This document shows, one piece after another, positions 14,790 to 22,919 of a DNA stretch of 64,000 nt (within the stretch, counting starts at the first letter, position 1; each line of letters starts with the position of its first letter). The stretch comes from Devosia indica (lineage in GTDB: Bacteria; Pseudomonadota; Alphaproteobacteria; Rhizobiales; Devosiaceae). Under the pieces are notes generated by a model. It did not search any database. It was not told the origin of the DNA and saw only the letters and a program-made list of their open reading frames with translations. Where the stretch lies: the NCBI RefSeq assembly GCF_003056405.1, contig NZ_PYVZ01000001.1, positions 1 through 64,000 of the forward strand, given 5' to 3'. The position numbers and the translations under genes were made by a program.

Positions 14790-16586
14790 ATGAGTCGCAA
14801 GAAGCTCGATTTCCGTGCCGATGCCTTTCGCAACGTGCTCGGCTTTACCTTTCGTCACTGGCAGGGCCAGCCCTGGCGTGTGGCCGCCATTGCCCTTCTG
14901 GTGCTGTTGGCCACGCTGGCCGAAGCCCTGAGCCCGCTTTATGCCGGGCAGCTGGTCGACGCGATTGCCGGCGACAGCAATGACGCGCTGACGGCGGCGC
15001 TGACTGCCTTCATCACCATGTCGGTGCTCTATCTGGCATCGGTGGTGCTGCGCCAGTTCGTGTTTCTCAACATCATTGCGCTGACGCTCAAGATGATGGG
15101 GGAAATTGCCGCCAGCGCCTTTCACCGGGTGCAGCGGTTTTCGACCGACTGGCATGCCAATGCCTTTGCCGGCTCGACGGTGCGCAAGATCACGCGCGGC
15201 ATGTGGGCGCTCGACCTGTTGAACGATACCCTGCTGGTGGCGCTGCTGCCCTCGACCATCATGCTGGTGGGGGCAACGCTGATCCTGGGGTCCTACTGGC
15301 CGGTGATGGGCTTGTTGGTGGGCGTTGGTTCGCTGGTCTATATCGGGGTGACCGTGGCGCTTTCGACCGGCTATGTGGCGCCGGCCGCCACGCTGGCTAA
15401 CGCCTGGGATACCCGCATGGGCGGGGCGCTGGCCGATGCGGTAAGCTGCAACAATGTGGTCAAGGCCTTTGGCGCCGAGACGCGCGAGGAACAGCGCCTG
15501 CATCAGGTGATCGGCAAATGGGACCACCGGACCCGCCGCACCTGGAAGCGCGGCACGCTGTCGGGCGGTGTGCAGGGCATCATGATGGCCAGCATGCAGA
15601 CGGCCATTCTGGGGCTGGTGCTGTGGCTGTGGACGCAAGGCCAGGCAACGCCGGGCGACATCGCCTTTGTCCTAACCATGTTCTTCCTGCTTTCAGGGCA
15701 TCTGCGCGACGTGGGGATGCATATCCGCAATCTGCAGCGCTCGGTGAACGACATGGAAGAACTGGTGGCGCTCTATGCCCATCCGCTGGGGATCGATGAC
15801 AAGGCCGGGGCCACGCCGATCGCCATTGGTGAAGGCGGGATCAAGTTCGATAACGTGACCTTCCAGTATGGCGCGCATCCGACCCCGCTTTATCGCGACT
15901 TCTCGGTCGAGATAAAGCCTGGCGAGCGGGTCGGGCTGGTGGGGCATTCGGGCTCGGGCAAGACGACCTTCGTCAAGCTGATCCAGCGGCTCTATGACGT
16001 CAATGACGGGGCGATCACCATTGATGGCCAGAACATTGCCGAGCACCAGCAAAGCTCGTTGCGCGGCCAGCTCGCCATTGTGCAGCAGGAGCCGATCCTG
16101 TTTCACCGGACGCTGGCGGAGAACATCTCCTATGGCCGCCCGGGCGCCAGCCGTGGCGAGATCATCGAGGCGGCCAAACAGGCCAATGCGCATGATTTCA
16201 TCATGGACCTGCCCAAGGCCTATGAGACGCTGGTGGGTGAGCGTGGTGTGAAACTCTCGGGTGGCGAGCGGCAGCGCGTGGCCATTGCCCGGGCGTTCCT
16301 GGCCGATGCGCCGATCCTGATCCTGGACGAGGCAACATCGAGCCTGGACAGCGAGAGCGAAGTGATGATCCAGCAGGCCATGGAACGGCTGATGGAAGGC
16401 CGCACCACGCTGGTGATTGCGCACCGTCTCTCGACCGTCAGGGCGCTCGACCGGCTGCTGGTGTTCGACAAGGGCAAAATTGTCGAGGAAGGCAATCACG
16501 AGCAGCTTATCCGTCTCAATGGCGGAATCTATCGCCGCCTGTTCGAGCGCCAGGCGCTGGAGCTGACCAAGGGCCTGGTGGCCTAA
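14790..16586 (+). CDS. ABC exporter, fused permease and ATPase (MsbA/multidrug type)
   Basis: A 598-residue half-transporter: six membrane helices (about 25-330) and an ATPase domain with Walker A GHSGSGKTT, Q-loop VQQEP, signature LSGGERQR, Walker B LILDEATSSLDSE with the catalytic Glu, and H-loop IAHRLST. All catalytic elements are intact, so it can work as a homodimer exporting a lipid or drug-like substrate; the substrate cannot be told from sequence. Start ATG 14790 has GGAGA upstream. It has its own leader region (leader peptide and hairpin) and a strong terminator behind it. Confidence 0.88.
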   Translation: MSRKKLDFRADAFRNVLGFTFRHWQGQPWRVAAIALLVLLATLAEALSPLYAGQLVDAIAGDSNDALTAALTAFITMSVLYLASVVLRQFVFLNIIALTLKMMGEIAASAFHRVQRFSTDWHANAFAGSTVRKITRGMWALDLLNDTLLVALLPSTIMLVGATLILGSYWPVMGLLVGVGSLVYIGVTVALSTGYVAPAATLANAWDTRMGGALADAVSCNNVVKAFGAETREEQRLHQVIGKWDHRTRRTWKRGTLSGGVQGIMMASMQTAILGLVLWLWTQGQATPGDIAFVLTMFFLLSGHLRDVGMHIRNLQRSVNDMEELVALYAHPLGIDDKAGATPIAIGEGGIKFDNVTFQYGAHPTPLYRDFSVEIKPGERVGLVGHSGSGKTTFVKLIQRLYDVNDGAITIDGQNIAEHQQSSLRGQLAIVQQEPILFHRTLAENISYGRPGASRGEIIEAAKQANAHDFIMDLPKAYETLVGERGVKLSGGERQRVAIARAFLADAPILILDEATSSLDSESEVMIQQAMERLMEGRTTLVIAHRLSTVRALDRLLVFDKGKIVEEGNHEQLIRLNGGIYRRLFERQALELTKGLVA

Positions 16587-16593
16587 GACACGA

Positions 16594-16620
16594 AAGGGGC
16601 GATGGGATGCATCGCCCCTT
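16594..16620. terminator. Bidirectional terminator between converging genes
   Basis: Perfect 11-base arms AAGGGGCGATG and CATCGCCCCTT around a five-base loop, placed seven bases after the exporter stop and two bases after the stop of the opposing small gene. Confidence 0.8.
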
Positions 16621-16622
16621 CT

Positions 16623-16802
16623 CTATTCAGGCTCGTTCTTGTCCTGCTTTTCATAGCCGCGTCTGGTTTCCACCTCGGTGGTGATTTTTTCGGACAGGGT
16701 TCGATCGCGATTGCGGCGCATGCCATAGGCCATGGCGACACCAAGCACGATGACGCCAATGGTCAGGACGATGAGCCAAAGGGCGGGTCCGGCGATATCC
16801 AT
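16623..16802 (-). CDS. Small single-pass membrane protein with charged tail
   Basis: A 59-residue protein. ATG 16802 is preceded by AGGAGAG. One membrane helix (about residues 7-27, ALWLIVLTIGVIVLGVAMAY) is followed by a highly charged cytoplasmic tail (MRRNRDRTLSEKITTEV). Such proteins are common in Devosia-like genomes; no function is known. It may be co-transcribed with the DUF924 gene upstream of it, 62 bases away. Confidence 0.7.
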   Translation of the reverse strand: MDIAGPALWLIVLTIGVIVLGVAMAYGMRRNRDRTLSEKITTEVETRRGYEKQDKNEPE

Positions 16803-16864
16803 GGGGTCTCTCCTTTGGAAAGACCAACGCAAGGGACAAGGATGCGTTTCGCCTTGCCGGGGGG

Positions 16865-17410
16865 TCAGAAAACCCGGTCGCCCATTTCATTCATATAGGC
16901 CAGCTCCTCGGCCGTGCTGTCCCGCCCCAGGGCCTTGTTGCGGAAGGGGAAGCGGCCGAAGCGGGCGATGGTATCGCGGTGCTTGACCATGAAATCGAGA
17001 TTGTTCTCGTTGCCATAGGCTTCGAACAGCTTCACGCCCTCATTCTGGATGACCAGGGATTCGGCGTGCATATAGGGCATGTAAAAGAACATGGCCCATT
17101 CGTGCGCGACGGCCATGTCGTGCCCGCCGGCAACGGCCTCCTGGGCCAGCGCAAGCGCCATTTTGTCCTGGGCAAAAGCTTCGGCACTGTCGCGATGGAG
17201 TTGACGCGAAAACTGATCGAGCACGATGATCTCGGCAAGACGCCCCTCTGGTGATTCACGCCAGGCCCAGGCTTCGCCGCGCGCCACCTGCGGGTGCAGA
17301 TCGGCGAAGCGATCCATAAGGGCGGTGTCGAACTCCGGCTTGCCGCCAAACCAGTCATCAGGCCCGTGTTCGACGAACCAGAAATCGATGACGTCCTGAA
17401 GAGATTGCAT
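16865..17410 (-). CDS. DUF924-family protein
   Basis: A 181-residue DUF924 protein, recognised by the opening DVIDFWFVEHGPDDWFGG, the LAEIIVLDQFSRQLHRDS block, EWAMFFYMPYMHAES and FGRFPFRNKALGR. The family is all-alpha and tetratricopeptide-like; its cellular role is unknown. ATG 17410 has AGGAGC upstream; the open frame continues further but is not conserved-looking. Confidence 0.88.
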   Translation of the reverse strand: MQSLQDVIDFWFVEHGPDDWFGGKPEFDTALMDRFADLHPQVARGEAWAWRESPEGRLAEIIVLDQFSRQLHRDSAEAFAQDKMALALAQEAVAGGHDMAVAHEWAMFFYMPYMHAESLVIQNEGVKLFEAYGNENNLDFMVKHRDTIARFGRFPFRNKALGRDSTAEELAYMNEMGDRVF

Positions 17411-17517
17411 GCTCGGCTCCTGTGGTCGGGTGGGTGACCCATCACCCATGCCCTGGATTGCAGGGGCAGCACCCCGGGTCAAGTCCGGGGGTGGGCAGAT
17501 GACCGTGGCGTGCCGGA

Positions 17518-18441
17518 TCACGCCGCCAGTTCGAGCCGGATGCGATTGCCGAACGGGTCGCGGGTTTCGACGTCGTTGCCCACGACTTCGAGCGGGGCGC
17601 CGGCCTGTTCCAGCCGCGTTTTGAGGGCGGCGAGGCTCTCGGCATCGGGCAGCACAATGGTAAACCAGCGCAGGCCCGCGCTGCCGGCCGGCGGCAAGGC
17701 GGCGTTAGGTCCGGACCAGACATTGAAGGCCAGGGTATGGGGCATGTAGTCGAGCCCGACATCGCCCATGCCGAAGGACTGGATCAGAAGGAAGCCGGCA
17801 AAGCCGATGACGTCGCGATAAAAATCCATGCCCGAATGCAGGTCGTTCACATGCAGATGGACATGGCCGACGCGGGTTCCCGCCGGCATGCGGGGCGCAA
17901 GGACCGGATCGGGACCGAGTTCGGCCAAAAGTCCATCGAGGTCGATGGGGTCGCGGCCCGAATGGGGCTTGCCCTCGGCGGTCACGGCATAGGTCTGGCC
18001 CTTGTCCGGATCGCCCAGCGTACCGCGCCAGGGGGTTTCGAAGGTGATCTCAATGCCGTTGCCGTCCAAATCCCAGAGATAGATGGCTTCGGAAACCAGA
18101 TGGTCGGTAGGGGAAATGCGCACATTGCGCTTGAGCGCCCGCACGGCCATTTGCGCCAGATCGGCACGCGCCGGCACATGGATGGCGACGTGATAAAGGC
18201 CGATGGTGCGCGGGGCGACCGGGCGGGTGGCGCCGGTTTCGAGCACGATCAGGACCTTGCCGCCGGCGCCCATGGAAAGGGCATTGCCGTTTTCGGCGAC
18301 AAGATCAAGGCCGACGACATCCTGCCAGATCGCCAGCGCCTTCTGCCGGTCGGTCACTGCAAGGTGGACCGGCCCGAGCGTGGTGCTGAGCGGCAGGATG
18401 GGTTTGGAGCGAACATTGGTCTGGATGGATGTGTCGATCAT
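17518..18441 (-). CDS. VOC-family ring-cleavage dioxygenase-like protein
   Basis: A 307-residue protein with two vicinal-oxygen-chelate domains, like CatE-type catechol 2,3-dioxygenases. The N-terminal half has GPVHLAVTDRQKALAIW and YHVAIHVPARAD; the C-terminal half has VGHVHLHVNDLHSGMDFY with the first metal His, and a terminal DPFGNRIRLEL with the metal Glu. It probably cleaves or binds an aromatic diol, but substrates of this subfamily are diverse. ATG 18441 follows AGGAGGTCGAA, an excellent ribosome-binding site. It diverges from the glycosylase gene. Confidence 0.8.
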   Translation of the reverse strand: MIDTSIQTNVRSKPILPLSTTLGPVHLAVTDRQKALAIWQDVVGLDLVAENGNALSMGAGGKVLIVLETGATRPVAPRTIGLYHVAIHVPARADLAQMAVRALKRNVRISPTDHLVSEAIYLWDLDGNGIEITFETPWRGTLGDPDKGQTYAVTAEGKPHSGRDPIDLDGLLAELGPDPVLAPRMPAGTRVGHVHLHVNDLHSGMDFYRDVIGFAGFLLIQSFGMGDVGLDYMPHTLAFNVWSGPNAALPPAGSAGLRWFTIVLPDAESLAALKTRLEQAGAPLEVVGNDVETRDPFGNRIRLELAA

Positions 18442-18612
18442 TTCGACCTCCTGAAAACGTTGTGACCCCAGAAATAGCGCGCGCAGGCGTTTCGACAAAG
18501 AGAACCACGGCGAAGGCATTGTTCGTCAAACCGCGCCAATGGGCTGGTCTTGGCGACAGGGCAGTCGCGTGGTCTAAGTCCGGCATTGCAGGGAGGCGAG
18601 GCGGCAGAGGCG

Positions 18613-19179
18613 ATGCTGGAGAAGAGCTTTTTCGACCGGCCGGTGCTGGACGTGGCGCAGGAGATTCTCGGCGCGACACTGCTGTTCGATGGCATTGGCG
18701 GGGTCATTGTCGAGGTGGAAGCCTATGACGAGACGGACCCGGCCTCACATAGTTTTCGGGGGCCCACGCCGCGCAATCGGGTGATGTTCGGGCCGCCGGG
18801 GCATGCCTATGTCTATAAGATCTACGGCATTCACCATTGCCTCAATTTCGTCTGCCGGCCGGGCAGCGCGGTGCTGATCCGGGCGCTGGAGCCGGTGCAG
18901 GGGCTTGCGGCCATGCGGGAACGACGGGGTGGATTGTCGGACCGGCAATTGTGCTCGGGGCCGGGCAAGCTGGCACAGGCGCTCGGCATTGATTTGCAGC
19001 ATGACGGGCTGGGGCTGGATGGGCCGCCATTTGCGCTCAAAGCCGCCACAGCGACGCATAAGATTGCCACTGGTCCGCGCATCGGGATCACCAAGGGTGC
19101 TGAAACGCCGTGGCGCTTTGTGCAGGCCGGGTCGCGCTATCTCAGCCGGCCCCTGCCGAAGGCGCAGCCGGTTTTGTGA
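18613..19179 (+). CDS. DNA-3-methyladenine glycosylase (AAG/MPG family)
   Basis: A 188-residue base-excision enzyme of the mammalian-type AAG family that removes alkylated purines. Family blocks present are VIVEVEAYDETDPASHSF (catalytic Glu), GPPGHAYVYKIYGIHHCLNF, AVLIRALEP, and the GPGKLAQALGI block. The frame is open from 18550 but ATG 18613 is taken because MLEKSFFDRPVLDVAQEILG is the normal start of the family and GAGG lies just upstream. Confidence 0.88.
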   Translation: MLEKSFFDRPVLDVAQEILGATLLFDGIGGVIVEVEAYDETDPASHSFRGPTPRNRVMFGPPGHAYVYKIYGIHHCLNFVCRPGSAVLIRALEPVQGLAAMRERRGGLSDRQLCSGPGKLAQALGIDLQHDGLGLDGPPFALKAATATHKIATGPRIGITKGAETPWRFVQAGSRYLSRPLPKAQPVL

Positions 19180-19364
19180 TCGGCGGCGGGGCAACTGCCT
19201 GCTCGTGACCCCGTTGAGGACACAGGCCGGCGCGCGTCAACCGGACACGGCGGCATAGGGCCTTTGATACGGTTTTTTCCGGTTTCCCGCATCAGTCAGT
19301 TCAAGCTGACACAGGCCTTTGTCCCGCCCGCGCCAGCCAGCGAACACAAACGCAGGAGGCCATC

Positions 19365-19682
19365 ATGCCCCGAGGTGACAAGAGCGCCTATACCGACAAG
19401 CAGAAGCGCAAGGCCGAACATATCGAAAAAGGCTACGAGGAGCGCGGCGTTTCCCACGAGGAAGCCGAGCGGCGGGCCTGGGCCACCGTCAACAAGGATG
19501 ATGGCGGCGGTAACAAGTCCGGCTCCGGCCGCGGCACGCATACCGACAATCCGGCCGCGCACAAGGGCGGCAGGAAGGGCGGCGAGGCCTCGGCCAATCG
19601 TCCGGCCGCAGAACGATCCGCATCGGCCAAGAAGGCAGCCGAGACGCGCAAGCGCCACGAAGAAGAGCGGGCGCAACACTAA
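19365..19682 (+). CDS. Small hydrophilic, Lys/Gly/Arg-rich protein
   Basis: A 105-residue, strongly charged protein with no membrane segment or cysteine. The first half (MPRGDKSAYTDKQKRKAEHI, then GYEERGVSHEEAERRAWATV) looks like a short helical domain also seen in rhizobial proteins annotated loosely as plasmid stabilisation proteins; the second half has the KGGRKGGEAS motif of KGG-type stress-associated proteins. I infer a stress or nucleic-acid-associated role without firm evidence. CAGGAGG lies just before ATG 19365. Confidence 0.75.
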   Translation: MPRGDKSAYTDKQKRKAEHIEKGYEERGVSHEEAERRAWATVNKDDGGGNKSGSGRGTHTDNPAAHKGGRKGGEASANRPAAERSASAKKAAETRKRHEEERAQH

Positions 19683-19741
19683 GCACTGCATTATCGGCCT
19701 CGCCGGTTGCCCTGCCCGCGACCGCGTGATTCAAGAGACGT

Positions 19742-21589
19742 GTGGAAGCCATTGAGTCTATCGACCTGTTCTCGCCCCAGCGCCATGAGCGGCCCAGCCC
19801 GCTTGCGGTGCTGCGCGATATTTTCGGGCACAAGGCGTTTCGCGGGCAGCAGGCCGATGTGATCGAACATGTGGCCGAGGGCGGCGACGCAGTCGTGCTG
19901 TTTCCGACCGGCGCCGGCAAGTCGATGTGCTACCAGATCCCGGCGATTTGCCGGCCGGGCGTGGGCATCGTTGTTTCGCCGCTGATCGCCTTGATGCGCG
20001 ACCAGGTGGAGGCGCTGGAACAGGCCGGCGTGGCCGCAGCGGCGCTCAATTCCTCGCTGACCCAGGAGGAAGCGAGCGAGGTGCGCCGGAAGCTGCGACG
20101 CGGGGAACTGGACCTTCTCTATGTGGCGCCCGAGCGGGTGGCGACGCCGGGCTTTGCCAATATGCTGGCCGATACGCAGATCGCGCTGTTTGCCATTGAT
20201 GAGGCTCATTGCGTGAGCCAATGGGGGCATGATTTCCGCCCTGAATATCGCGAACTGATCCACCTGGTGGAGCTGTTTCCCGGCGTACCGCGCATTGCGC
20301 TGACGGCCACGGCCGACCCGACGACGCGCGAAGACATTATCGAGCGGCTGGGGCTGGAACAGGCCGAGGTGTTCACCACCAGTTTCGACCGGCCCAACAT
20401 CTCCTATTCCATTGTTGAGCGGGACAAGCCGCGCGAGCAGCTCCTCGACTTCCTTGGCGGGCACAAGGGCGAGAGCGGCATCGTCTATTGCCTCTCCAGG
20501 GCCAAGGTCGAAGATGTCGCCGACTGGCTCTCGGGCAAGGGCATTCGCGCCCTGCCCTATCATGCCGGAATGAGCGCCGAGCTGCGCAGCGCCAATCAGG
20601 ACGCCTTCCTCAAGGAGGAGGGCCTTTGCCTGGTTGCTACGGTGGCCTTCGGCATGGGAATCGACAAGCCGGATGTGCGCTATGTGGCGCATATGGATCT
20701 GCCGGCTTCCATTGAGGCCTATTACCAGGAGACCGGACGCGCTGGGCGCGACGGGCAGCCTGCCGATGCCTGGATGAGCTATGGCATGGCCGATGTGGTG
20801 CAGCGCCGCCGCATGATCGATGAGGGCAATGCGCCTGACGAGGTCAAGCGTGTCGAGCATGGCAAGCTCAACGCGCTGCTGGGCGTCTGCGAGACGGCCT
20901 CGTGCCGGCGTCAGGCAATCCTGGCGCATTTCGGCGAGGTCTATCCGCACGCCTGCGGCAATTGCGACACGTGCCGCTCGCCGGTGGAGAGCTGGGACGG
21001 CACGGACGCCGCGATCAAGGCGATGGCTGCAATCTACCGCACCGGCATGCGCTTTGGCGCGGCCCATGTCATTGATGTGCTGGTGGGCAAGGAAACCGAA
21101 AAGGTCACCCGCTTCGGCCACCAGCACCAAAAGGTGTTCGGGCAGGGCAAGGAGCTGGATACACGGGCCTGGCAATCGGTGCTGCGGCAATTGACGGCGA
21201 TGGGGCTGATCGTGGTCGACCATGCCAATCATGGCGCGCTGACGCTGAGCGAAGCGGCCCATTCGGTGTTCAAGCGCGAGCGCAATGTCACGCTGCGCAA
21301 GGACCGGCCAAAGAAATCGGTCGAGGTTCGTCGCTCGCTGGCCCGGTCGGTGGATGTGCCCGAGCATGCCAAGCCGCTGTTTGAAGCGCTGCGCGAGGAG
21401 CGTTTGCGGCTGGCCAAGGCCCAGGGTGTGCCGCCTTATGTGATCTTCCACGATGCGACACTGAAAGCCATGGCTCTGGCAGAGCCGAAACACCCGCATG
21501 ATCTGCTGAACCTGCCTGGTGTCGGACAGGGGAAGCTGGACAGGTATGGGGATGCGTTTCTGGCGGTGGTGCGGGGGTTTGAGGGGTAA
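19742..21589 (+). CDS. recQ: ATP-dependent DNA helicase RecQ
   Basis: A 615-residue RecQ. Helicase motifs run in order: motif 0/[10 protein letters not shown] and [17 protein letters not shown] box in [46 protein letters not shown], and [11 protein letters not shown] zinc-binding RQC cysteine set ([12 protein letters not shown] ... CGNCDTC) and a winged helix follow, and the C-terminus is an HRDC domain. It unwinds DNA in recombination repair. The start is GTG 19742. Confidence 0.95.
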   Translation: MEAIESIDLFSPQRHERPSPLAVLRDIFGHKAFRGQQADVIEHVAEGGDAVVLFPTGAGKSMCYQIPAICRPGVGIVVSPLIALMRDQVEALEQAGVAAAALNSSLTQEEASEVRRKLRRGELDLLYVAPERVATPGFANMLADTQIALFAIDEAHCVSQWGHDFRPEYRELIHLVELFPGVPRIALTATADPTTREDIIERLGLEQAEVFTTSFDRPNISYSIVERDKPREQLLDFLGGHKGESGIVYCLSRAKVEDVADWLSGKGIRALPYHAGMSAELRSANQDAFLKEEGLCLVATVAFGMGIDKPDVRYVAHMDLPASIEAYYQETGRAGRDGQPADAWMSYGMADVVQRRRMIDEGNAPDEVKRVEHGKLNALLGVCETASCRRQAILAHFGEVYPHACGNCDTCRSPVESWDGTDAAIKAMAAIYRTGMRFGAAHVIDVLVGKETEKVTRFGHQHQKVFGQGKELDTRAWQSVLRQLTAMGLIVVDHANHGALTLSEAAHSVFKRERNVTLRKDRPKKSVEVRRSLARSVDVPEHAKPLFEALREERLRLAKAQGVPPYVIFHDATLKAMALAEPKHPHDLLNLPGVGQGKLDRYGDAFLAVVRGFEG

Positions 21590-21612
21590 GATGGTTTGGG
21601 CAGCGCGCTTAC

Positions 21613-21670
21613 CATTCGGGCGCAGCCCTCAAGGCCTTCTCTTCTCAGATTGCTCTACTGGAGCAACCTG
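21613..21670 (+). repeat. Dispersed two-hairpin element, copy 2
   Basis: CATTC, hairpin A GGGC-GCA-GCCC, shared core TCAAGGCCTTCTCTTCTCAG, then hairpin B TTGCTCT-ACT-GGAGCAA (one T-G pair). Both stems differ from copy 1 at several positions with matching changes on the other arm. It sits directly before another, unrelated repeat in the recQ to DUF1624 gap. Confidence 0.65.
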
Positions 21671-21690
21671 CTCTTCGGGCTGGCTTTGCG

Positions 21691-21818
21691 CCCCCTCATC
21701 CGGCGCTGCGCGCCACCTTCTCCCCGAGAGGGAGAAGACCAAGAGCGTACACGATGCTGTTTCCTCTCCCTCTCGGGGAGAGGTGGCCGAAGCGAAGCGT
21801 AGGTCGGTGAGGGGGATG
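21691..21818. repeat. Long inverted repeat of the rhizobial intergenic type
   Basis: Starts CCCCTCATCCGGCGC and ends TAGGTCGGTGAGGGG. Internal arms of about 24 bases, 21713-21737 and 21763-21786, pair almost perfectly (CCACCTTCTCCCC against GGGGAGAGGTGG and the adjacent GAGAGGGAGA blocks). Elements with this wording are common between genes in Hyphomicrobiales. Its last bases, GGTGAGGGGG, act as the likely ribosome-binding site of the next gene. Confidence 0.75.
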
Positions 21819-21820
21819 AG

Positions 21821-22801
21821 TTGAGCGATACCTTCACTGTGAAGCGCCCCCGCCTGCCGGTCATCGACATCGCCCGCGGCGTCGCGATCATCGCGATGGT
21901 GTTTTACCATTTGTGCTGGGATCTGGCGTTCTACCGCTTCATTTCCGTCGATGTCGGGTTCGACCCCGGCTGGGTGTTTTTCGCACGCACGATCCTGTTT
22001 GCTTTCATGTTCCTGGTGGGCGCTGGCCTGGTGCTGGGGCATGGGGATGGCATGCGCTGGCGCAGCTTCTGGCGGCGCTGGCTGTTCGTCGTGGGTGGCG
22101 CGGGGTTGATCACCATCGGCACCTGGTTCGCCTTCCCCGACAGCTTTGTCTATTTCGGGGTGCTGCATGCCATTGCGCTGACGAGCCTGATCGCCCTGCC
22201 CTTTCTGTTCACGCCGCTCTGGCTGACGGGTGCCGTCGCGGCGCTGGTGATCGGACTGCATTTCGGCTTTGCCGATCCGCTCTACAACCAGAAGGTGTTT
22301 TCCTGGATCGGGTTCTGGGTGGTGCCGCCGCCCACCAATGACCTGGTGCCGGTGTTTCCATGGTTCGGGGTGGTGCTGTTGGGCGTTCTGGCCATGCGGC
22401 TGGTGCGGGGCAGCGGTGTTGAGCGGCGGATGGCCGCGATCGAACCGCGCCACGTGCCGGCACGGGTGTTTGGCTGGATGGGGCGTTGGAGCCTGGTCAT
22501 TTACCTGGTGCATCAACCGCTGCTATTGGCGGTGATCATGCCGCTCTCCATGGCCATGGGGACGCAGGAGGCCAATCGCGAGCTGGACTTTCTCAATTCC
22601 TGCCAGATGAGTTGCGAGGAGAGCGGCGCCACGGCGGCGCAGTGCGCGATCTATTGCCAATGCGGGCTTGAAGGTGTGGAGCGGGATGATCTGTGGGAGC
22701 CGGTGTTTAGCGGACTGGTGTCTGCGGAAGATCAGGCCAAACTCGATGCCAATAACCGGCAATGTTCGGCGCTGATCTATCCGGAGCTGGAGGCGGAATA
22801 A
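21821..22801 (+). CDS. DUF1624 / heparan-alpha-glucosaminide acetyltransferase-like membrane protein
   Basis: A 326-residue protein with seven to eight membrane helices. The opening RLPVIDIARGVAIIAMVFYH, followed by WDLAFY and a later HAIALTSLI, is the pattern of the DUF1624 / HGSNAT-like acyltransferase superfamily, which moves acyl groups across membranes. A C-terminal extension carries six cysteines (NSCQMSC ... QCAIYCQCG), unusual for the family. The start is TTG 21821, whose ribosome-binding site GAGGGGG is supplied by the end of the upstream repeat. It ends just before a short hairpin and a convergent ABC gene. Confidence 0.75.
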   Translation: MSDTFTVKRPRLPVIDIARGVAIIAMVFYHLCWDLAFYRFISVDVGFDPGWVFFARTILFAFMFLVGAGLVLGHGDGMRWRSFWRRWLFVVGGAGLITIGTWFAFPDSFVYFGVLHAIALTSLIALPFLFTPLWLTGAVAALVIGLHFGFADPLYNQKVFSWIGFWVVPPPTNDLVPVFPWFGVVLLGVLAMRLVRGSGVERRMAAIEPRHVPARVFGWMGRWSLVIYLVHQPLLLAVIMPLSMAMGTQEANRELDFLNSCQMSCEESGATAAQCAIYCQCGLEGVERDDLWEPVFSGLVSAEDQAKLDANNRQCSALIYPELEAE

Positions 22802-22835
22802 GGGGGTCGCCAACTCCCTCTCAATTCCTTCGCCT

Positions 22836-22856
22836 CCCTCCCCCTTGAGGGGAGGG
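22836..22856. terminator. Hairpin between converging genes
   Basis: CCCTCCCC and GGGGAGGG arms with a five-base loop, between the DUF1624 stop and the ABC exporter stop. The same arms recur at 47174-47194, again after a gene, with a downstream GCCGGGT in common, so it belongs to a small repeat family. Confidence 0.55.
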
Positions 22857-22919
22857 TGCGCAGGAGCCGAGGCGCCGGGTGGTAACGATCAACCACAGAT
22901 CAAGGCGCAATGGTGCCGC

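Noticed and set aside
19691-21499. 602-codon frame antisense to recQ
   Set aside because: Composition is a shadow of the recQ codons; recQ has complete helicase motifs.
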